Below are positions 15,892 through 25,406 of a DNA stretch of 64,000 bases, piece after piece (positions within the stretch are counted from its first letter, which is position 1; the number at the start of each line of letters is the position of its first letter). The notes under the pieces are model-generated. The model saw nothing but the letters and a program-made list of their open reading frames with translations, was not told where the DNA came from and made no database searches. The stretch comes from Brevibacillus formosus (GTDB taxonomy: Bacteria > Bacillota > Bacilli > Brevibacillales > Brevibacillaceae): contig NZ_PXZL01000030.1 in NCBI RefSeq assembly GCF_003013405.1, forward strand, positions 62,001-126,000, in the 5' to 3' direction. Position numbers and translations under genes: made by a program.

Positions 15892-16329
15892 TCAACTCAC
15901 AATATCTAGTTGGACGGATTTTAGAAGCGTGTTTTGTCCTGCTGCTAGCCTCCAAACTTTCATTTCCTTGACCATTACGTAGATAGCAATGCTTTCTTGC
16001 CCTCCGCCAATTCGTTTACCATCGGAAGTTGTTGAATATTGACGGACATGAACAACAGCTACATTGGAATTAATGAACGAGATGCTGTCAACAGTATATT
16101 TGCTATAAGAATTAAGTAAAGGACCTGTCAAGACGATTTTGTGCACTTTATTTATTTCATCCCAACCCGACAACTTTTCACCCATTACATTCACCCAAGT
16201 GGCGTTTTGTGTGAAATGGCTGTCTAACGCATCTGCATCATGCCGATTAAACGCTGCCTCCATTTCATTAACTACATGTTTGATAAGCTCGCGATCATGC
16301 TCCAATGGTTCCTCTTCTTTGTATACCAT
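15892..16329 (-). CDS. SgcJ/EcaC-type SnoaL-like (NTF2-fold) protein
   Basis: A 145-residue protein with SD AGGGAGGAA ahead of the ATG. The sequence has the NTF2/SnoaL build: an N-terminal helix (DRELIKHVVNEMEAAFNRHDADALDSHFTQNATWVNVMGEKLSGWDEI) and a curved sheet ending in MKVWRLAAGQNTLL. The DADALDSHFTQNATWVNVMG segment is typical of the SgcJ/EcaC group, whose biochemical role is mostly undefined. It is divergent from a LysR regulator, 122 bp away, which probably controls it. Confidence 0.8.
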   Translation of the reverse strand: MVYKEEEPLEHDRELIKHVVNEMEAAFNRHDADALDSHFTQNATWVNVMGEKLSGWDEINKVHKIVLTGPLLNSYSKYTVDSISFINSNVAVVHVRQYSTTSDGKRIGGGQESIAIYVMVKEMKVWRLAAGQNTLLKSVQLDIVS

Positions 16330-16399
16330 AGAAATTCCTCCCTTTATTGCTTACTTCATTGTTAAATCTGATACTATAACATAATATCAATAATATCTA

Positions 16400-16420
16400 A
16401 TACATAAATTTCATGAGTAT
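16400..16420. promoter_or_regulatory. LysR-type binding site candidate
   Basis: ATAC (16400-16403) and GTAT (16417-16420) frame an AT-rich 13-bp centre between the divergent SnoaL-like and LysR genes. It fits the loose T-N11-A dyad of LysR boxes. Confidence 0.35.
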
Positions 16421-16451
16421 CATGCTAAATCGTATATAAATGGAGGTAATC

Positions 16452-17327
16452 ATGGATACTTCACATTTACATTACTTTCGTACTATCGCTAGAATTCAAC
16501 ATATGACCAAAGCAGCCGAAGAACTGCAAATTGCTCAACCCGCATTAAGCAAAATAATCGCTCGACTTGAGGATGATCTTGGTGTTCCCCTCTTTGACCG
16601 ACAGGGGAGAAATATTAGATTAAACACGTTTGGTAAAACGTTCCTTCGAAAGGTAGAAATTGCTTTAAACGCATTGGAAGATGGAAGGAAAGAAATTGAA
16701 GAACTTTCTGGGTTGTATTCGGGCAGTGTTCACTTAGCGGTTACGAGCGTCGAGCTCCTGTCTAGGCCACTTGCTGACTTTCTATCCCAATACCCGAATA
16801 CCGATTTCCGAATAACCCAAGTTTCTATGATGGAACTGGAGCCTCTTCTTCTGAGTGGAGAAGTGGACATATGTCTCACAGCGTTACCTACGCAAAATGC
16901 TGGAGTGTGCTCCTCCCATGTCTTGGAGGAAGAAGTATACCTTGCTGTTTCTCCTAACCATCGATTCTCAGACCGACAGAGCATTTCTTTGGCAGAAGCT
17001 GCTACTGAAGCTTTCATTGGTTACAATGAGGGGCAATTTTATCAACCACTGAACGATATCTTTTTTGGAGAGGCTGGAATTCATCCTAAATATATATGCA
17101 GGGTAAATGAGCCTTCTGCTATTGCGAGTCTTGTCCGGGCCGGCGTTGGTGTCGCTCTTGTAGGTGAGTGCGGACGAAGCTCTGACTCTCCACTCACTTT
17201 ATTAAAGATTCATGACCACAGTATGAAACGTAATTATAAGTTCATTTGGCTTGAATCACGATATTTATCTGTAGCAGCTAGAAAATTCTTGGAGTTCGTA
17301 ACGGAATTTTTCTGTAGGACAAATTAG
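16452..17327 (+). CDS. LysR-family transcriptional regulator
   Basis: Start at ATG 16452 (MDTSHLHYFRTIAR), with GGAGGT 6 nt upstream; the ATG at 16440 overlaps that SD. It has 291 residues: N-terminal LysR winged helix (YFRTIARIQHMTKAAEELQIAQPALSKIIARLEDDLGVPLFDRQGRNIRLNTFGKTF) and a periplasmic-binding-like effector domain (about 90-285). Divergent to the SnoaL-like gene, with an operator-like dyad between, so that gene is the likely target. The effector is unknown. Confidence 0.9.
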   Translation: MDTSHLHYFRTIARIQHMTKAAEELQIAQPALSKIIARLEDDLGVPLFDRQGRNIRLNTFGKTFLRKVEIALNALEDGRKEIEELSGLYSGSVHLAVTSVELLSRPLADFLSQYPNTDFRITQVSMMELEPLLLSGEVDICLTALPTQNAGVCSSHVLEEEVYLAVSPNHRFSDRQSISLAEAATEAFIGYNEGQFYQPLNDIFFGEAGIHPKYICRVNEPSAIASLVRAGVGVALVGECGRSSDSPLTLLKIHDHSMKRNYKFIWLESRYLSVAARKFLEFVTEFFCRTN

Positions 17328-17502
17328 TCATTCTCTATCTGTGAATCGACGAGATAATCTGATCCCGGCAATGACCAATGTCCGTCTAATTTGGCAGGCT
17401 CATCCGACTATCCTAGCATCAAATTGGTTATATGTACCTTGCCTTTCATTAGATTCCACCTCACGCTGTTCACCCTTGAGACGACGCCCATGCTAGGCGC
17501 AC

Positions 17503-17540
17503 CCAAAAAAGCCGATATTGCTGCGAGAGCAAATCGGCTG
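17503..17540 (-). terminator. Terminator of the YcdB-type gene
   Basis: AGCCGAT and ATCGGCT arms; on the minus strand a T run follows. It starts 8 bp after the stop at 17548. Confidence 0.8.
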
Positions 17541-17547
17541 TCGTCAT

Positions 17548-19242
17548 TTATTGGCGGGACACCTTGACGAGCTCCCCAGTCGAAGCATCGATAAAGCTAT
17601 AGCCATTCTTCCATTTGCGCTGATAGACCAACTGCGGTTCGGGAGCTCTTTGACCATCATACTGCTCCCACACGTAGACCAGTTCCATGTCAATTTCTTG
17701 TTGGATCGTTTCTTTTGCTTCTGCTGCACTTACAATCTTCTTGGAATCTGGAAGGGTAATGCCCGGGTTGAGAGGGTGGAGGTTTAACTTTGTAATTGTC
17801 CCCGTTGCCTTGTCTACCCTCACCATATAAGACTCGTCAGATACTTCGATCCCGTTGCGTTTTCCGAGGAAAGTGAATGAATACTCTTCATCCTCTTCCT
17901 TATCCAGCTTGTTCTTGTCTACCCACTCCGGAATATCTGCTTCAGGAGTCTCTATGATAAGCGATAGCTCCGTTAACGCCGGGTCAAGATAAGGTACGAG
18001 TGCTGCGATCGCTTTTTTCTTCGCTTCCTCTACACTGATTTTCTGCTCTGTTTTTCGTTCGTCTGGCAAATTCAGATTGAAGTCGATGAGCCGATCACTC
18101 TGTTCATCTGTCGTGAGGCTCACCAGCTCAAATGCAGGCGTACCTTTATTTGAATCGTTCATCCAACGATAGGATTCGATTGTCTGAAGTCCTTCTAAAA
18201 GATTGTCCTTGTGATCATCATATTCAAAGGTCACACCAGACACATCAATACCAAATTGTGTTTTCAGCCATTTCTCTCCTTGTTCGCGGGAAGCTATTTT
18301 GATGCTTTTCCCTTCTCCTTTTACACGAACACCCTCCCCTGCCAGTTCGGCTTCTTCCCCTATGACTTTGCCGGTTAGAGCATCGATCCAACCAATGGTA
18401 TTCAGTTGATAAATAAGCATCGGTTTCTTATCCGCCGGTTTTCCATTTTGAGCATAGGAAATCGGCTGATCCGATACGTATACCAGCTCCATTTTAAGCT
18501 TGTCCTTATAGATTTTGCTAGCTTCCTCAAGTGTTATCGCTTTTTTCGGATCAGGCCAGTTCACTTTGCTAGGATCGATGAAATCATACGCTTCATAGCG
18601 AATAATATGGCCAGCATGATCAACGGATACTGAGATAGAGTTGTTGGACAGAGGAAGGTCATTGATGAGAGAGTGGTATTTCACGGTAGAGCGAGCCCAT
18701 TCCAGCTTGTTGCCTTTCCCGTCACCTGATCCTGCTTTTCCTCTGCCGAGTTTTTGTGCGGCTTTCAGCTGTTTTGCTTCCGTACCGAATAAGTCCTCGA
18801 TAAAAGTTGCAGCCTTGTCTCTGGCAAGCTTTTCTTCCGGATAATCGGCTGAAGCCCATGCTGGATTTTGGATATCCATGAAAAGCAGTCGGCCTGTATG
18901 CGCATCCAGCTCAAGGCTGACGGAAGAGTATGCGTCATACTCTTCTTTTTTATCTGTTTTTGGCATGTTGCTGAAGTGCAATCTCCAGATCGGTGACGGA
19001 TAACGGCGAAAGCTGTCTTCCTCATAATGTTTATCAATTAGCCGATACCCTTTCAACTCCGGAATCGCCTCAAATAGCTTGTCCAGAGAATTCTGAACAT
19101 CTTGGGAATAATCATTCTTTTGAGACTCTGCCTTTTTCACATCGGTTGCTGCTTGTACCGTTGGTTGATGAGTAGTCCATGCAGGTGCAGAGGCAAGTAA
19201 GCACGCCGCTATAACCGTCATCATGGATGGATTTAGTTTCAT
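17548..19242 (-). CDS. Secreted YcdB/YcdC-domain protein with PepSY-like repeats
   Basis: ATG 19242 is preceded by GGAGGTG at 5 nt, which fixes the start; product 564 residues. A signal peptide covers about residues 1-31 (MKLNPSMMTVIAACLLASAP, cleavage near VQA-A). The mature part holds repeated PepSY-like units (for example AREKL-type KDKAATFIEDLFGTEAKQL, EEASKIYKDKLKMELVYVSD, EEAKKKAIAALVPYLDPAL, AAEAKETIQQEIDMELVYVWEQ). Each is followed by a Y-x-x-x-x-G-F/Y-I-D-A-x-T-G-x strand ending (LNTIGWIDALTGKVIG; NGYSFIDASTGELVKVS). PepSY domains are thought to inhibit proteases or act in the cell envelope. It appears to be a single-gene unit. Confidence 0.82.
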   Translation of the reverse strand: MKLNPSMMTVIAACLLASAPAWTTHQPTVQAATDVKKAESQKNDYSQDVQNSLDKLFEAIPELKGYRLIDKHYEEDSFRRYPSPIWRLHFSNMPKTDKKEEYDAYSSVSLELDAHTGRLLFMDIQNPAWASADYPEEKLARDKAATFIEDLFGTEAKQLKAAQKLGRGKAGSGDGKGNKLEWARSTVKYHSLINDLPLSNNSISVSVDHAGHIIRYEAYDFIDPSKVNWPDPKKAITLEEASKIYKDKLKMELVYVSDQPISYAQNGKPADKKPMLIYQLNTIGWIDALTGKVIGEEAELAGEGVRVKGEGKSIKIASREQGEKWLKTQFGIDVSGVTFEYDDHKDNLLEGLQTIESYRWMNDSNKGTPAFELVSLTTDEQSDRLIDFNLNLPDERKTEQKISVEEAKKKAIAALVPYLDPALTELSLIIETPEADIPEWVDKNKLDKEEDEEYSFTFLGKRNGIEVSDESYMVRVDKATGTITKLNLHPLNPGITLPDSKKIVSAAEAKETIQQEIDMELVYVWEQYDGQRAPEPQLVYQRKWKNGYSFIDASTGELVKVSRQ

Positions 19243-19290
19243 TGGGCACCTCCAAATAGTGTTCAGATTTGCGGATAAGTTCGGTTTGAC

Positions 19291-19305
19291 CTTACCAATG
19301 GTAAG
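19291..19305. promoter_or_regulatory. Palindrome upstream of the YcdB-type gene
   Basis: CTTACCAATGGTAAG is a perfect 7+7 bp dyad around one base, about 50 bp upstream of the start codon. Possible operator; no promoter hexamers assigned. Confidence 0.35.
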
Positions 19306-19460
19306 ACGGAGGGGCAATTATTTGTGTCACATATTATTCCAATATTTTAAAATAATCCCATACCTCTAGAGTTATGCGTAATTTTCGTTCTTGAGAAATT
19401 ATCCCCCCTCAAGACTATGCCCGTTCTGCCTGACCCAGATTGCTATCAATTGTTTAGGTC

Positions 19461-19502
19461 TAAAAAAAATCAGCCCGATTTAAAGAAACCGAGCTGATTT
19501 AC
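19461..19502 (-). terminator. Terminator downstream of acoR
   Basis: AAATCAGC pairs with GCTGATTT with inner CCGAT/AACCGA support; on the minus strand followed by eight T. It lies 87 bp after the acoR stop. Confidence 0.8.
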
Positions 19503-19588
19503 TCTTTAGGATATCCTGAAGAGCTCGCGTACCTTCCCTTCCGTTTTCTCAGTTGGCAGAGAGGAAGGCTTATCCTGTAGTGCTCCCC

Positions 19589-21508
19589 TCAGACACCGTC
19601 AACTGGAGGGGGTTTTGCCGTTTCTTCAAACCGATGCATTCGTTTGTAGAACGTACTTCTGGGGATTCCCAGAAGTTTTGCCGCTTTCGACACATTCCCG
19701 TTCGTCTTTTGCAGCGCCTCGACCATTTGCTGCTGCAATATCTTATCGCGAAACGAAAGCGAAGCCCGGTGTTCCTCCATCCTCTGTTCAGAAAAGCTAA
19801 GACTGGAAGAGACGCTTTTGCTCAGCTCTGCGTTTTGATAAAGCAAGGAATGCAGAAGATGCAAGAGGTCGTCGCATCTGTTCATAGAAAGAATCCGCAA
19901 TTTATCCAGCACATTCATAAGCTCGCGAATGTTTCCTGGCCAGGTGTAATCCATCAGCGCAGCAAAGAATTCTGGAGGGAAAACAGCATCCCAGTCATGC
20001 TTTTCGCAGTAATGCTGAACGAGGTGCGGGATGTCTTCTGCCCTCTGCTTGAGTACCGGAACATGCACGGGATATACGTACAGACGATAAAAAAGGTCTT
20101 CTCGGAACTTACCTTCTTTGACCAGTCGATGGATATTGCGGTGCGTGGCTGCAATCACGCGAAAATCGACGGGTATCTCTTGGCTGCCGCCCAGCGGAGT
20201 AATTTTACGTTCCTGCAAGACACGGAGCAGTGCCACCTGCATGGAGTGCGGGATTTCCCCAATTTCGTCCAAGAAAATAGTTCCTTGGTGAGCAAGTTGG
20301 AATTTCCCCTTCGCTCCGGTTCGCTTCGCCCCGCTGAACGCCCCTTCCACATAACCGAATAGTTCGCTCTCTAGCAGCTCTCTCGGGATCGCGCCGCAGT
20401 TCACCGCAACGTACGGCCCGCTTGCCCGCTTGCTGTTCTCATGAATCGAACGGGCGATCACTTCTTTTCCGGTGCCAGTCTCGCCCAGGATAAAGACATT
20501 GATGTCCGCGGAAGCTACCCGCTCAAGCTCTTCCAGCGTCTTTCGAAATACACTGCTTGTGCCAGCCTCGCCGAGGAACCGAAACGGCTTGGCGGAACCC
20601 TTGTCCTGATAGACGGTCTGCCTTACCCGTTGCTCCTCTGCATTCAGAAGATAGATACATTTGCCGATGAAACCACCGTGCTCGGCAGAGTAAATCGGCA
20701 CTTCCATCCGATTTCGGTACCCGCGTATGTATATTTCTTCTGCACGCATTTCGCGCCAGTTCGGAATGTTCTGACGAATAGACCTGCTCGCCGCAACAAC
20801 GTTTTGACGTGGAGTGCAAATGATGAGCGGCTGTTCCTTTTCCAGTACTTCCATCGAACCCTGAATCAATTCCATCTCGTCGCGATGAGAGCGGATCTTC
20901 ACTTCTTTCTCCAGCGTGTAGGCGGCCTGGGTGACAATCCCCAGCATGTATGGATGCGCCCGATCGACCGGGCACGAAACGTCGAGGATACCCAGGACCT
21001 CCCCGTCATCGCTGCGTATTGGAGCGGCAGCACAGCTCCAACCATGGGAAGCTATGGAATAGTGCTCCGAGCCGGTTACCATAATCGGCTGCCCCAGCGA
21101 CAACGCCGTCCCAATCGCATTTGTTCCCATCTCGGCTTCCGTCCAGCGCACGCCCTCTACGAATCGTATTTTTTCAGCTACCTTCCGGACATTTTTGCTT
21201 CCCTTCATCCAGAGCACGTAGCCTTCCGGATCGATTAAAAGCGCGATCATTCCCATCTCGCTTGCGATTCGATCCATTTTTTCGAGAAAAGGGGCAGCGA
21301 CGTCCATAAGCAAAGCATTCTTTTGCTGTTGGTTCCGGAGAGATTCCCCGCTCAGAATGTGCCTTCCCCGATCCAAGTACGGGCTGACTTGGGCGTTCCG
21401 GGAGCGATACCAGGATTCGATGATGGATTGGTGAATCCGTGAAGAATCCAGTACGCCTTCCTGAACGAACCGCTTCCACATCTGCGAACTTAATGCGAAT
21501 TCAAACAA
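19589..21508 (-). CDS. acoR: Sigma-54-dependent activator of acetoin catabolism, AcoR
   Basis: A 639-residue enhancer-binding protein. The start is TTG 21508, with GAGGGAGGG 8 nt upstream. Order: N-terminal GAF-like sensor (about 60-200, GWSCAAAPIRSDDGEVLGILDVSCP), AAA+ sigma-54 interaction domain with Walker A GETGTGKEVIARSIHE, Walker B GTIFLDEIGEIP and arginine region FREDLFYRL, then a C-terminal Fis-type helix (NVSKAAKLLGIPRSTFYKRMHRF). The sigma-54-contact loop reads GAFSGA instead of the usual GAFTGA, a conservative change. It lies directly downstream of acoABCL, as in B. subtilis, and should activate the sigma-54 promoter at 26465-26481 when acetoin is present. Confidence 0.93.
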   Translation of the reverse strand: MFEFALSSQMWKRFVQEGVLDSSRIHQSIIESWYRSRNAQVSPYLDRGRHILSGESLRNQQQKNALLMDVAAPFLEKMDRIASEMGMIALLIDPEGYVLWMKGSKNVRKVAEKIRFVEGVRWTEAEMGTNAIGTALSLGQPIMVTGSEHYSIASHGWSCAAAPIRSDDGEVLGILDVSCPVDRAHPYMLGIVTQAAYTLEKEVKIRSHRDEMELIQGSMEVLEKEQPLIICTPRQNVVAASRSIRQNIPNWREMRAEEIYIRGYRNRMEVPIYSAEHGGFIGKCIYLLNAEEQRVRQTVYQDKGSAKPFRFLGEAGTSSVFRKTLEELERVASADINVFILGETGTGKEVIARSIHENSKRASGPYVAVNCGAIPRELLESELFGYVEGAFSGAKRTGAKGKFQLAHQGTIFLDEIGEIPHSMQVALLRVLQERKITPLGGSQEIPVDFRVIAATHRNIHRLVKEGKFREDLFYRLYVYPVHVPVLKQRAEDIPHLVQHYCEKHDWDAVFPPEFFAALMDYTWPGNIRELMNVLDKLRILSMNRCDDLLHLLHSLLYQNAELSKSVSSSLSFSEQRMEEHRASLSFRDKILQQQMVEALQKTNGNVSKAAKLLGIPRSTFYKRMHRFEETAKPPPVDGV

Positions 21509-21627
21509 GATACATTCCCTCCCTCAGTAACTCGCCTGAAGTAACTCCTGCCAGAATGTATGCGAGGTCGTCTCTCTTTGTCTAAATTCTAATCAATAAT
21601 GGCAGCGTTTACAATGGCCGCAAAGCA

Positions 21628-21657
21628 AAATTCCCCCTGGGTTCCAGGGGGCTTTTG
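21628..21657 (-). terminator. Hairpin between acoL and acoR
   Basis: CCCCCTGG (21633-21640) pairs with CCAGGGGG (21644-21651). The minus-strand tail AATTTTG is modest, so termination of the acoABCL message before acoR may be partial. Confidence 0.7.
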
Positions 21658-21671
21658 ATTGGGCCGATGCT

Positions 21672-23051
21672 TCATGCGTGCACGGCGTGACCGATGGCAG
21701 ATAGCAGAGCTTCGTGAACGGCTTCTGACAACGTCGGGTGGGCAGAAATGAACGTTTCCATCATATCCGCCGTCATTTCCCCGTGGATCATGACCGTTCC
21801 TTGCCCGATCAGCTCCGTCGCACGCGGACCTACGATGGACACACCCAGTATTTCGTTGTATTCCGGTTCCGTGATGACCTTCACCTTTCCGATCGCTTCA
21901 CCGAGAATCATTGCCTTGCCATTAACGGAAAACGAGAATTCTCCGATTCGCACGTCTCCGTACCGCGATCTGGCTTGCTTCTCGGTGAGGCCGACACCAG
22001 CGATTTCCGGCGACGTGTAGATGCACCTCGGTACAGCCCGATAATTGGCTTTGGCGTCCAGACCGCACGCGTGCAAGGCTGCTACCGTTCCCTCATGAAA
22101 AGCGACATGGGCGAGCTGGATGCCCCCGACAACATCCCCGCATGCGTAAATATGTGGCACGTTCGTTTGCATATGCCCGTTTACGGAAATACCTTGCTTG
22201 CCGAATGCTACACCCGCCCGATCAAGTTGCAGTTCAGCCGTCCGCGGCATCCTTCCGACGGCAACCAGCACGATCTCTGCTGCGACTTCCCCGCTACCAT
22301 CCGGGCTCTTGAAACGAACGGTTTTCGTCTGCTGGTCGACCGATGTCAACGACGTGGAGGTCAAGATCTTCACCCCGGTTCGTTCCAGCTGATCTTGCAG
22401 AACACCCGCAATATCCGCATCTTCGCCGGGGAGAAGCTGATCCGCCATTTCAATCACTGTCACGTCGCACCCCATGCGACTGTAAATGCTAGCAAACTCG
22501 CATCCGATGACGCCTCCGCCGATGATCAGCAATGTCTCGGGAATCGCCGAAAGCGACATCGCGTGTCCGCTGTGGATGATCCAGCGGCCGTCAAACGGCG
22601 CAAACGGTAGCTCAATCGGCTCCGATCCCGCAGCGATGATGATTTTATCGGCTTCAACAATTTCTTCTCCCTGATCCTTCTCTACCGCTATTTGGCGTTG
22701 GCTGACAAAACGAGCCTTGCCCGCCAGCACCTTGATTTTGTTTTTTCTCATGAGAAATCCGATTCCCATGACGAGCTGCTGCACGATGTTGTTTTTGTAG
22801 CTCAGCACTCCCGGCCAGTCAATCGATACTTCCTGTTCGGGCACGCGAATGCCGAAACGGCTGGCATGCTTTATTTTCTCCGCCATCTCGGCGGACTCCA
22901 GGAGTGATTTGGTTGGCATACATCCTTCGTTCAAACAGGTCCCACCCAACACCCGCTGCTCGATTAGGATGACCTGTTTGCCCTTTTGGGCGGCGGCAAT
23001 CGCCGCAACGTAGCCGGCAGGTCCCCCTCCGATCACTGCAATCGTACTCAT
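21672..23051 (-). CDS. acoL: Dihydrolipoyl dehydrogenase (E3) of the acetoin dehydrogenase complex
   Basis: A 459-residue pyridine nucleotide-disulphide oxidoreductase. FAD-binding GGGPAGYVAAIAAAQKG at the N terminus, redox-active disulphide GGTCLNEGCMPTKSLL, NAD-binding IIGGGVIGCEFASIYSRMG, second FAD motif YACGDVVGGIQLAHVAFHEG, and the C-terminal catalytic His-Glu pair in SAHPTLSEAVHEALL. It reoxidises the dihydrolipoyl group of AcoC with NAD+. It starts 13 bp after acoC, in the same operon. Base composition of this operon is visibly more GC-rich than its flanks. Confidence 0.93.
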   Translation of the reverse strand: MSTIAVIGGGPAGYVAAIAAAQKGKQVILIEQRVLGGTCLNEGCMPTKSLLESAEMAEKIKHASRFGIRVPEQEVSIDWPGVLSYKNNIVQQLVMGIGFLMRKNKIKVLAGKARFVSQRQIAVEKDQGEEIVEADKIIIAAGSEPIELPFAPFDGRWIIHSGHAMSLSAIPETLLIIGGGVIGCEFASIYSRMGCDVTVIEMADQLLPGEDADIAGVLQDQLERTGVKILTSTSLTSVDQQTKTVRFKSPDGSGEVAAEIVLVAVGRMPRTAELQLDRAGVAFGKQGISVNGHMQTNVPHIYACGDVVGGIQLAHVAFHEGTVAALHACGLDAKANYRAVPRCIYTSPEIAGVGLTEKQARSRYGDVRIGEFSFSVNGKAMILGEAIGKVKVITEPEYNEILGVSIVGPRATELIGQGTVMIHGEMTADMMETFISAHPTLSEAVHEALLSAIGHAVHA

Positions 23052-23064
23052 CCCATCACGTCCT

Positions 23065-24309
23065 TCACAAGAGCATCCGGTACGGCTCTTCCAGGTATTT
23101 TCTCAGCGTGTACAAATATTCGGCTGCCGGTGCTCCGTCCAGTACACGATGATCGAACGTCAGGCTGAGCGGGAGAATGCTCCGCCGCTGTACTTCCTCA
23201 CCGATGAAGACAGGCGTTTCCTGCACGGCCCCTACGCCGAGAATGCCTGCCTCCGGCGGATTCAGCACCGGCGTAAAGAAATCAATTCCGTATGCCCCAA
23301 GGTTCGTGATGGAGAAGGTAGACCCTTGCACCTCTTCCATGCCGAGCGTCCCTTCCCGCGCCTGTGCAGCCAGTGTTTTGATCCGCCGGGAGAGTTCCAG
23401 CACCGATGTTGATTCCGCGTACCGAACGACCGGAACAACCAGCCCTTGTTCGAGCGCGACGGCTATTCCCAGGTGGACGTGCCCGTACCGATGAATCCGG
23501 TCATCGATATAGGCGCTGTTTACTTGCTTGTGCCTTTGGAGAGCGAGAACCGTCGCCCTCGCAATGAGATCGGTTAGGGTCAGCTTCATGTCGTGCTCTT
23601 TTTGAGTGACTTCGTTCATTTTCTTTTGCAAAGCGATCAAGTCCGTGACATCGGCCCGTGTGGTGATCGTAAGCTGGGCGCTTTCCTGCAAACTGGCCAT
23701 CATCCGGGAAGCGATCACTTTCCGCATGCCCGTGACAGGCAATTGCTCCATCGTTTCCTCCACGGCAACGGCAGGTGGCCGGTCATCCTCTGCTGCTACA
23801 GCCTGCTTCGCCTCCCGGTCAGCGATCGCCTTTTCTACGTCTTCCTTTGTGATCCTGCCCACCGGTCCCGTGCCGATGAGAGATTCCATGGGGAGGCCGG
23901 CCGCCTCGGCCAACTTGCGTGCGACCGGGGAAATTTTCACTTCTTTCGCACTCGCCGGACTTGCCGCTATCGTGGCCGACTTCGTCGAAGCCACGGGCTC
24001 CTCCGGCTTTTTCTCGGGAGCAGCCGTCTCGAACGTCGCCGTTGCAGCCGTTTCCTCCGCGATTTGCTCGTTTGGATGACCAATATATCCAATGACCGTT
24101 CCAGGCGGCACACCCTCCCATTCCGAAACAACGATTTTTAACAAAACGCCGTTCGCCGGTGCTTCCAGATCCGCCTCGATTTTTTCCGAGCTGATGCTAG
24201 CGATCACTTCTCCTTTGGATACCAGATCTCCGACTTGTTTGTTCCAATGGGAAACCGTTCCTTCTTTCATCGCCATTCCCATCTTCGGCATGAGCACCTC
24301 GACTGCCAT
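23065..24309 (-). CDS. acoC: Dihydrolipoyllysine acetyltransferase (E2) of the acetoin dehydrogenase complex
   Basis: A 414-residue E2 chain with SD GGAGGG. Domains: one N-terminal lipoyl domain (1-78) with the lipoylated lysine in ISSEKIEADLEAPANG, an Ala/Pro-rich linker, a peripheral subunit-binding domain (about 120-160, KISPVARKLAEAAGLPMESLIGTGPVGRITKEDVEKAI), then the catalytic core with the active-site HRVLDGAPAAEYL. It transfers the acetyl group made by AcoAB to CoA. It lies between acoB (34 bp) and acoL (13 bp). Confidence 0.94.
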   Translation of the reverse strand: MAVEVLMPKMGMAMKEGTVSHWNKQVGDLVSKGEVIASISSEKIEADLEAPANGVLLKIVVSEWEGVPPGTVIGYIGHPNEQIAEETAATATFETAAPEKKPEEPVASTKSATIAASPASAKEVKISPVARKLAEAAGLPMESLIGTGPVGRITKEDVEKAIADREAKQAVAAEDDRPPAVAVEETMEQLPVTGMRKVIASRMMASLQESAQLTITTRADVTDLIALQKKMNEVTQKEHDMKLTLTDLIARATVLALQRHKQVNSAYIDDRIHRYGHVHLGIAVALEQGLVVPVVRYAESTSVLELSRRIKTLAAQAREGTLGMEEVQGSTFSITNLGAYGIDFFTPVLNPPEAGILGVGAVQETPVFIGEEVQRRSILPLSLTFDHRVLDGAPAAEYLYTLRKYLEEPYRMLL

Positions 24310-24343
24310 CGGTTTTCCCTCCGTTTTCTTCTATCTTTCTGAA

Positions 24344-25378
24344 TCAGACGCTCAACAGCGATTTATCGCCAAGCAGTTCGGATACCACTTGAATCACCAT
24401 TTGCGGCGTCGGTAAATACAGGTCCTCCAGTACAGGCGAGAACGGAACCGGGGTATGCGGTGCCGTAATCCGCTTGATTGGCGCATCCAGACTGTCGAAG
24501 CCTTTATCCGCGACCAAGGCCGCGATGTCGGTCGCAATGCTGCAGCGTGGATTCGCCTCGTCGATGACAATCAGCCGATTCGTCTTTTGAACGGACCCCA
24601 AGATCGCATCCTCATCGAGCGGCGACAGGCTGCGCGGATCGACGACCTCCGTTTCAATTCCTTTCCTGGCGAGCTGCTCCGCTGCCTCCAAGGCTGTATG
24701 CACTTGTTTACCGACCGCGACGATCGTCAAATCCGAACCTGCACGCTTGATGTCCGCCTTGCCGATCGGAATAGTGTAATAACCGTCTGGCACCTCCCCT
24801 GTCATGTTGTATAGCGTCTTGTCCTCAAAAAAGATTACGGGGTCATTGTCCTCGATGGATGCCAGCAGCAGCCCTTTCGCGTCAGCAGGTGTGGACGGAA
24901 CCACCACTTTGATGCCCGGAATGGCCGTGAATAGCGCATAAAGGCTTTGCGAATGCTGCGCCGCCGCCCGGAATCCGGCGCCGTGTGTCGTGCGGATTGT
25001 AACCGGCACCTGTGCTTTGCCCCCAAACATGTACCGGAACTTGGCCCCCTGGTTTAACACCTGATCCAGGCAGCTCCCGATGAAATCGTTGAACATCAAT
25101 TCCGCAATCGGGCGAAGACCAGTGGCCGCAGCAGCCATCGCCGCCCCGATATAGCCCGCTTCGGTAATCGGGGTATCCAGCACCCGCCCTCGGCCGAACT
25201 CCTGAACGAGGCCTTTCGTTACCCCGAGAACGCCTCCCCATGCCTCTTCATCCTGCAAATGGTCGACCTGTGCCCCGCCAGCTACGTCCTCGCCCATCAA
25301 AATCACGTTTTCATCTCTGCGCATCGCGAGTTTCATCGCCTCGTTGATTGCCTGCGACATGGTCATTTTTTTTGTCAT
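24344..25378 (-). CDS. acoB: Acetoin dehydrogenase E1 component, beta subunit
   Basis: A 344-residue transketolase-like beta chain. It has the typical N terminus MSQAINEAMKLAMRRDENVILMGEDVAG, the segment RVLDTPITEAGYIGAAMAAAATGLRPIAELMFNDFIGSCLDQVLNQGAKFRYMFGG and RTTHGAGFRAAAQHSQSLYALF, then a C-terminal transketolase-C domain (IETEVVDPRSLSPLDEDAI). With AcoA it forms the thiamine-diphosphate-dependent tetramer that cleaves acetoin. Second gene of the operon. Confidence 0.94.
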   Translation of the reverse strand: MTKKMTMSQAINEAMKLAMRRDENVILMGEDVAGGAQVDHLQDEEAWGGVLGVTKGLVQEFGRGRVLDTPITEAGYIGAAMAAAATGLRPIAELMFNDFIGSCLDQVLNQGAKFRYMFGGKAQVPVTIRTTHGAGFRAAAQHSQSLYALFTAIPGIKVVVPSTPADAKGLLLASIEDNDPVIFFEDKTLYNMTGEVPDGYYTIPIGKADIKRAGSDLTIVAVGKQVHTALEAAEQLARKGIETEVVDPRSLSPLDEDAILGSVQKTNRLIVIDEANPRCSIATDIAALVADKGFDSLDAPIKRITAPHTPVPFSPVLEDLYLPTPQMVIQVVSELLGDKSLLSV

Positions 25379-25406
25379 GTTCCCTTCCCCCTTTGCTATC
25401 GTTTTT

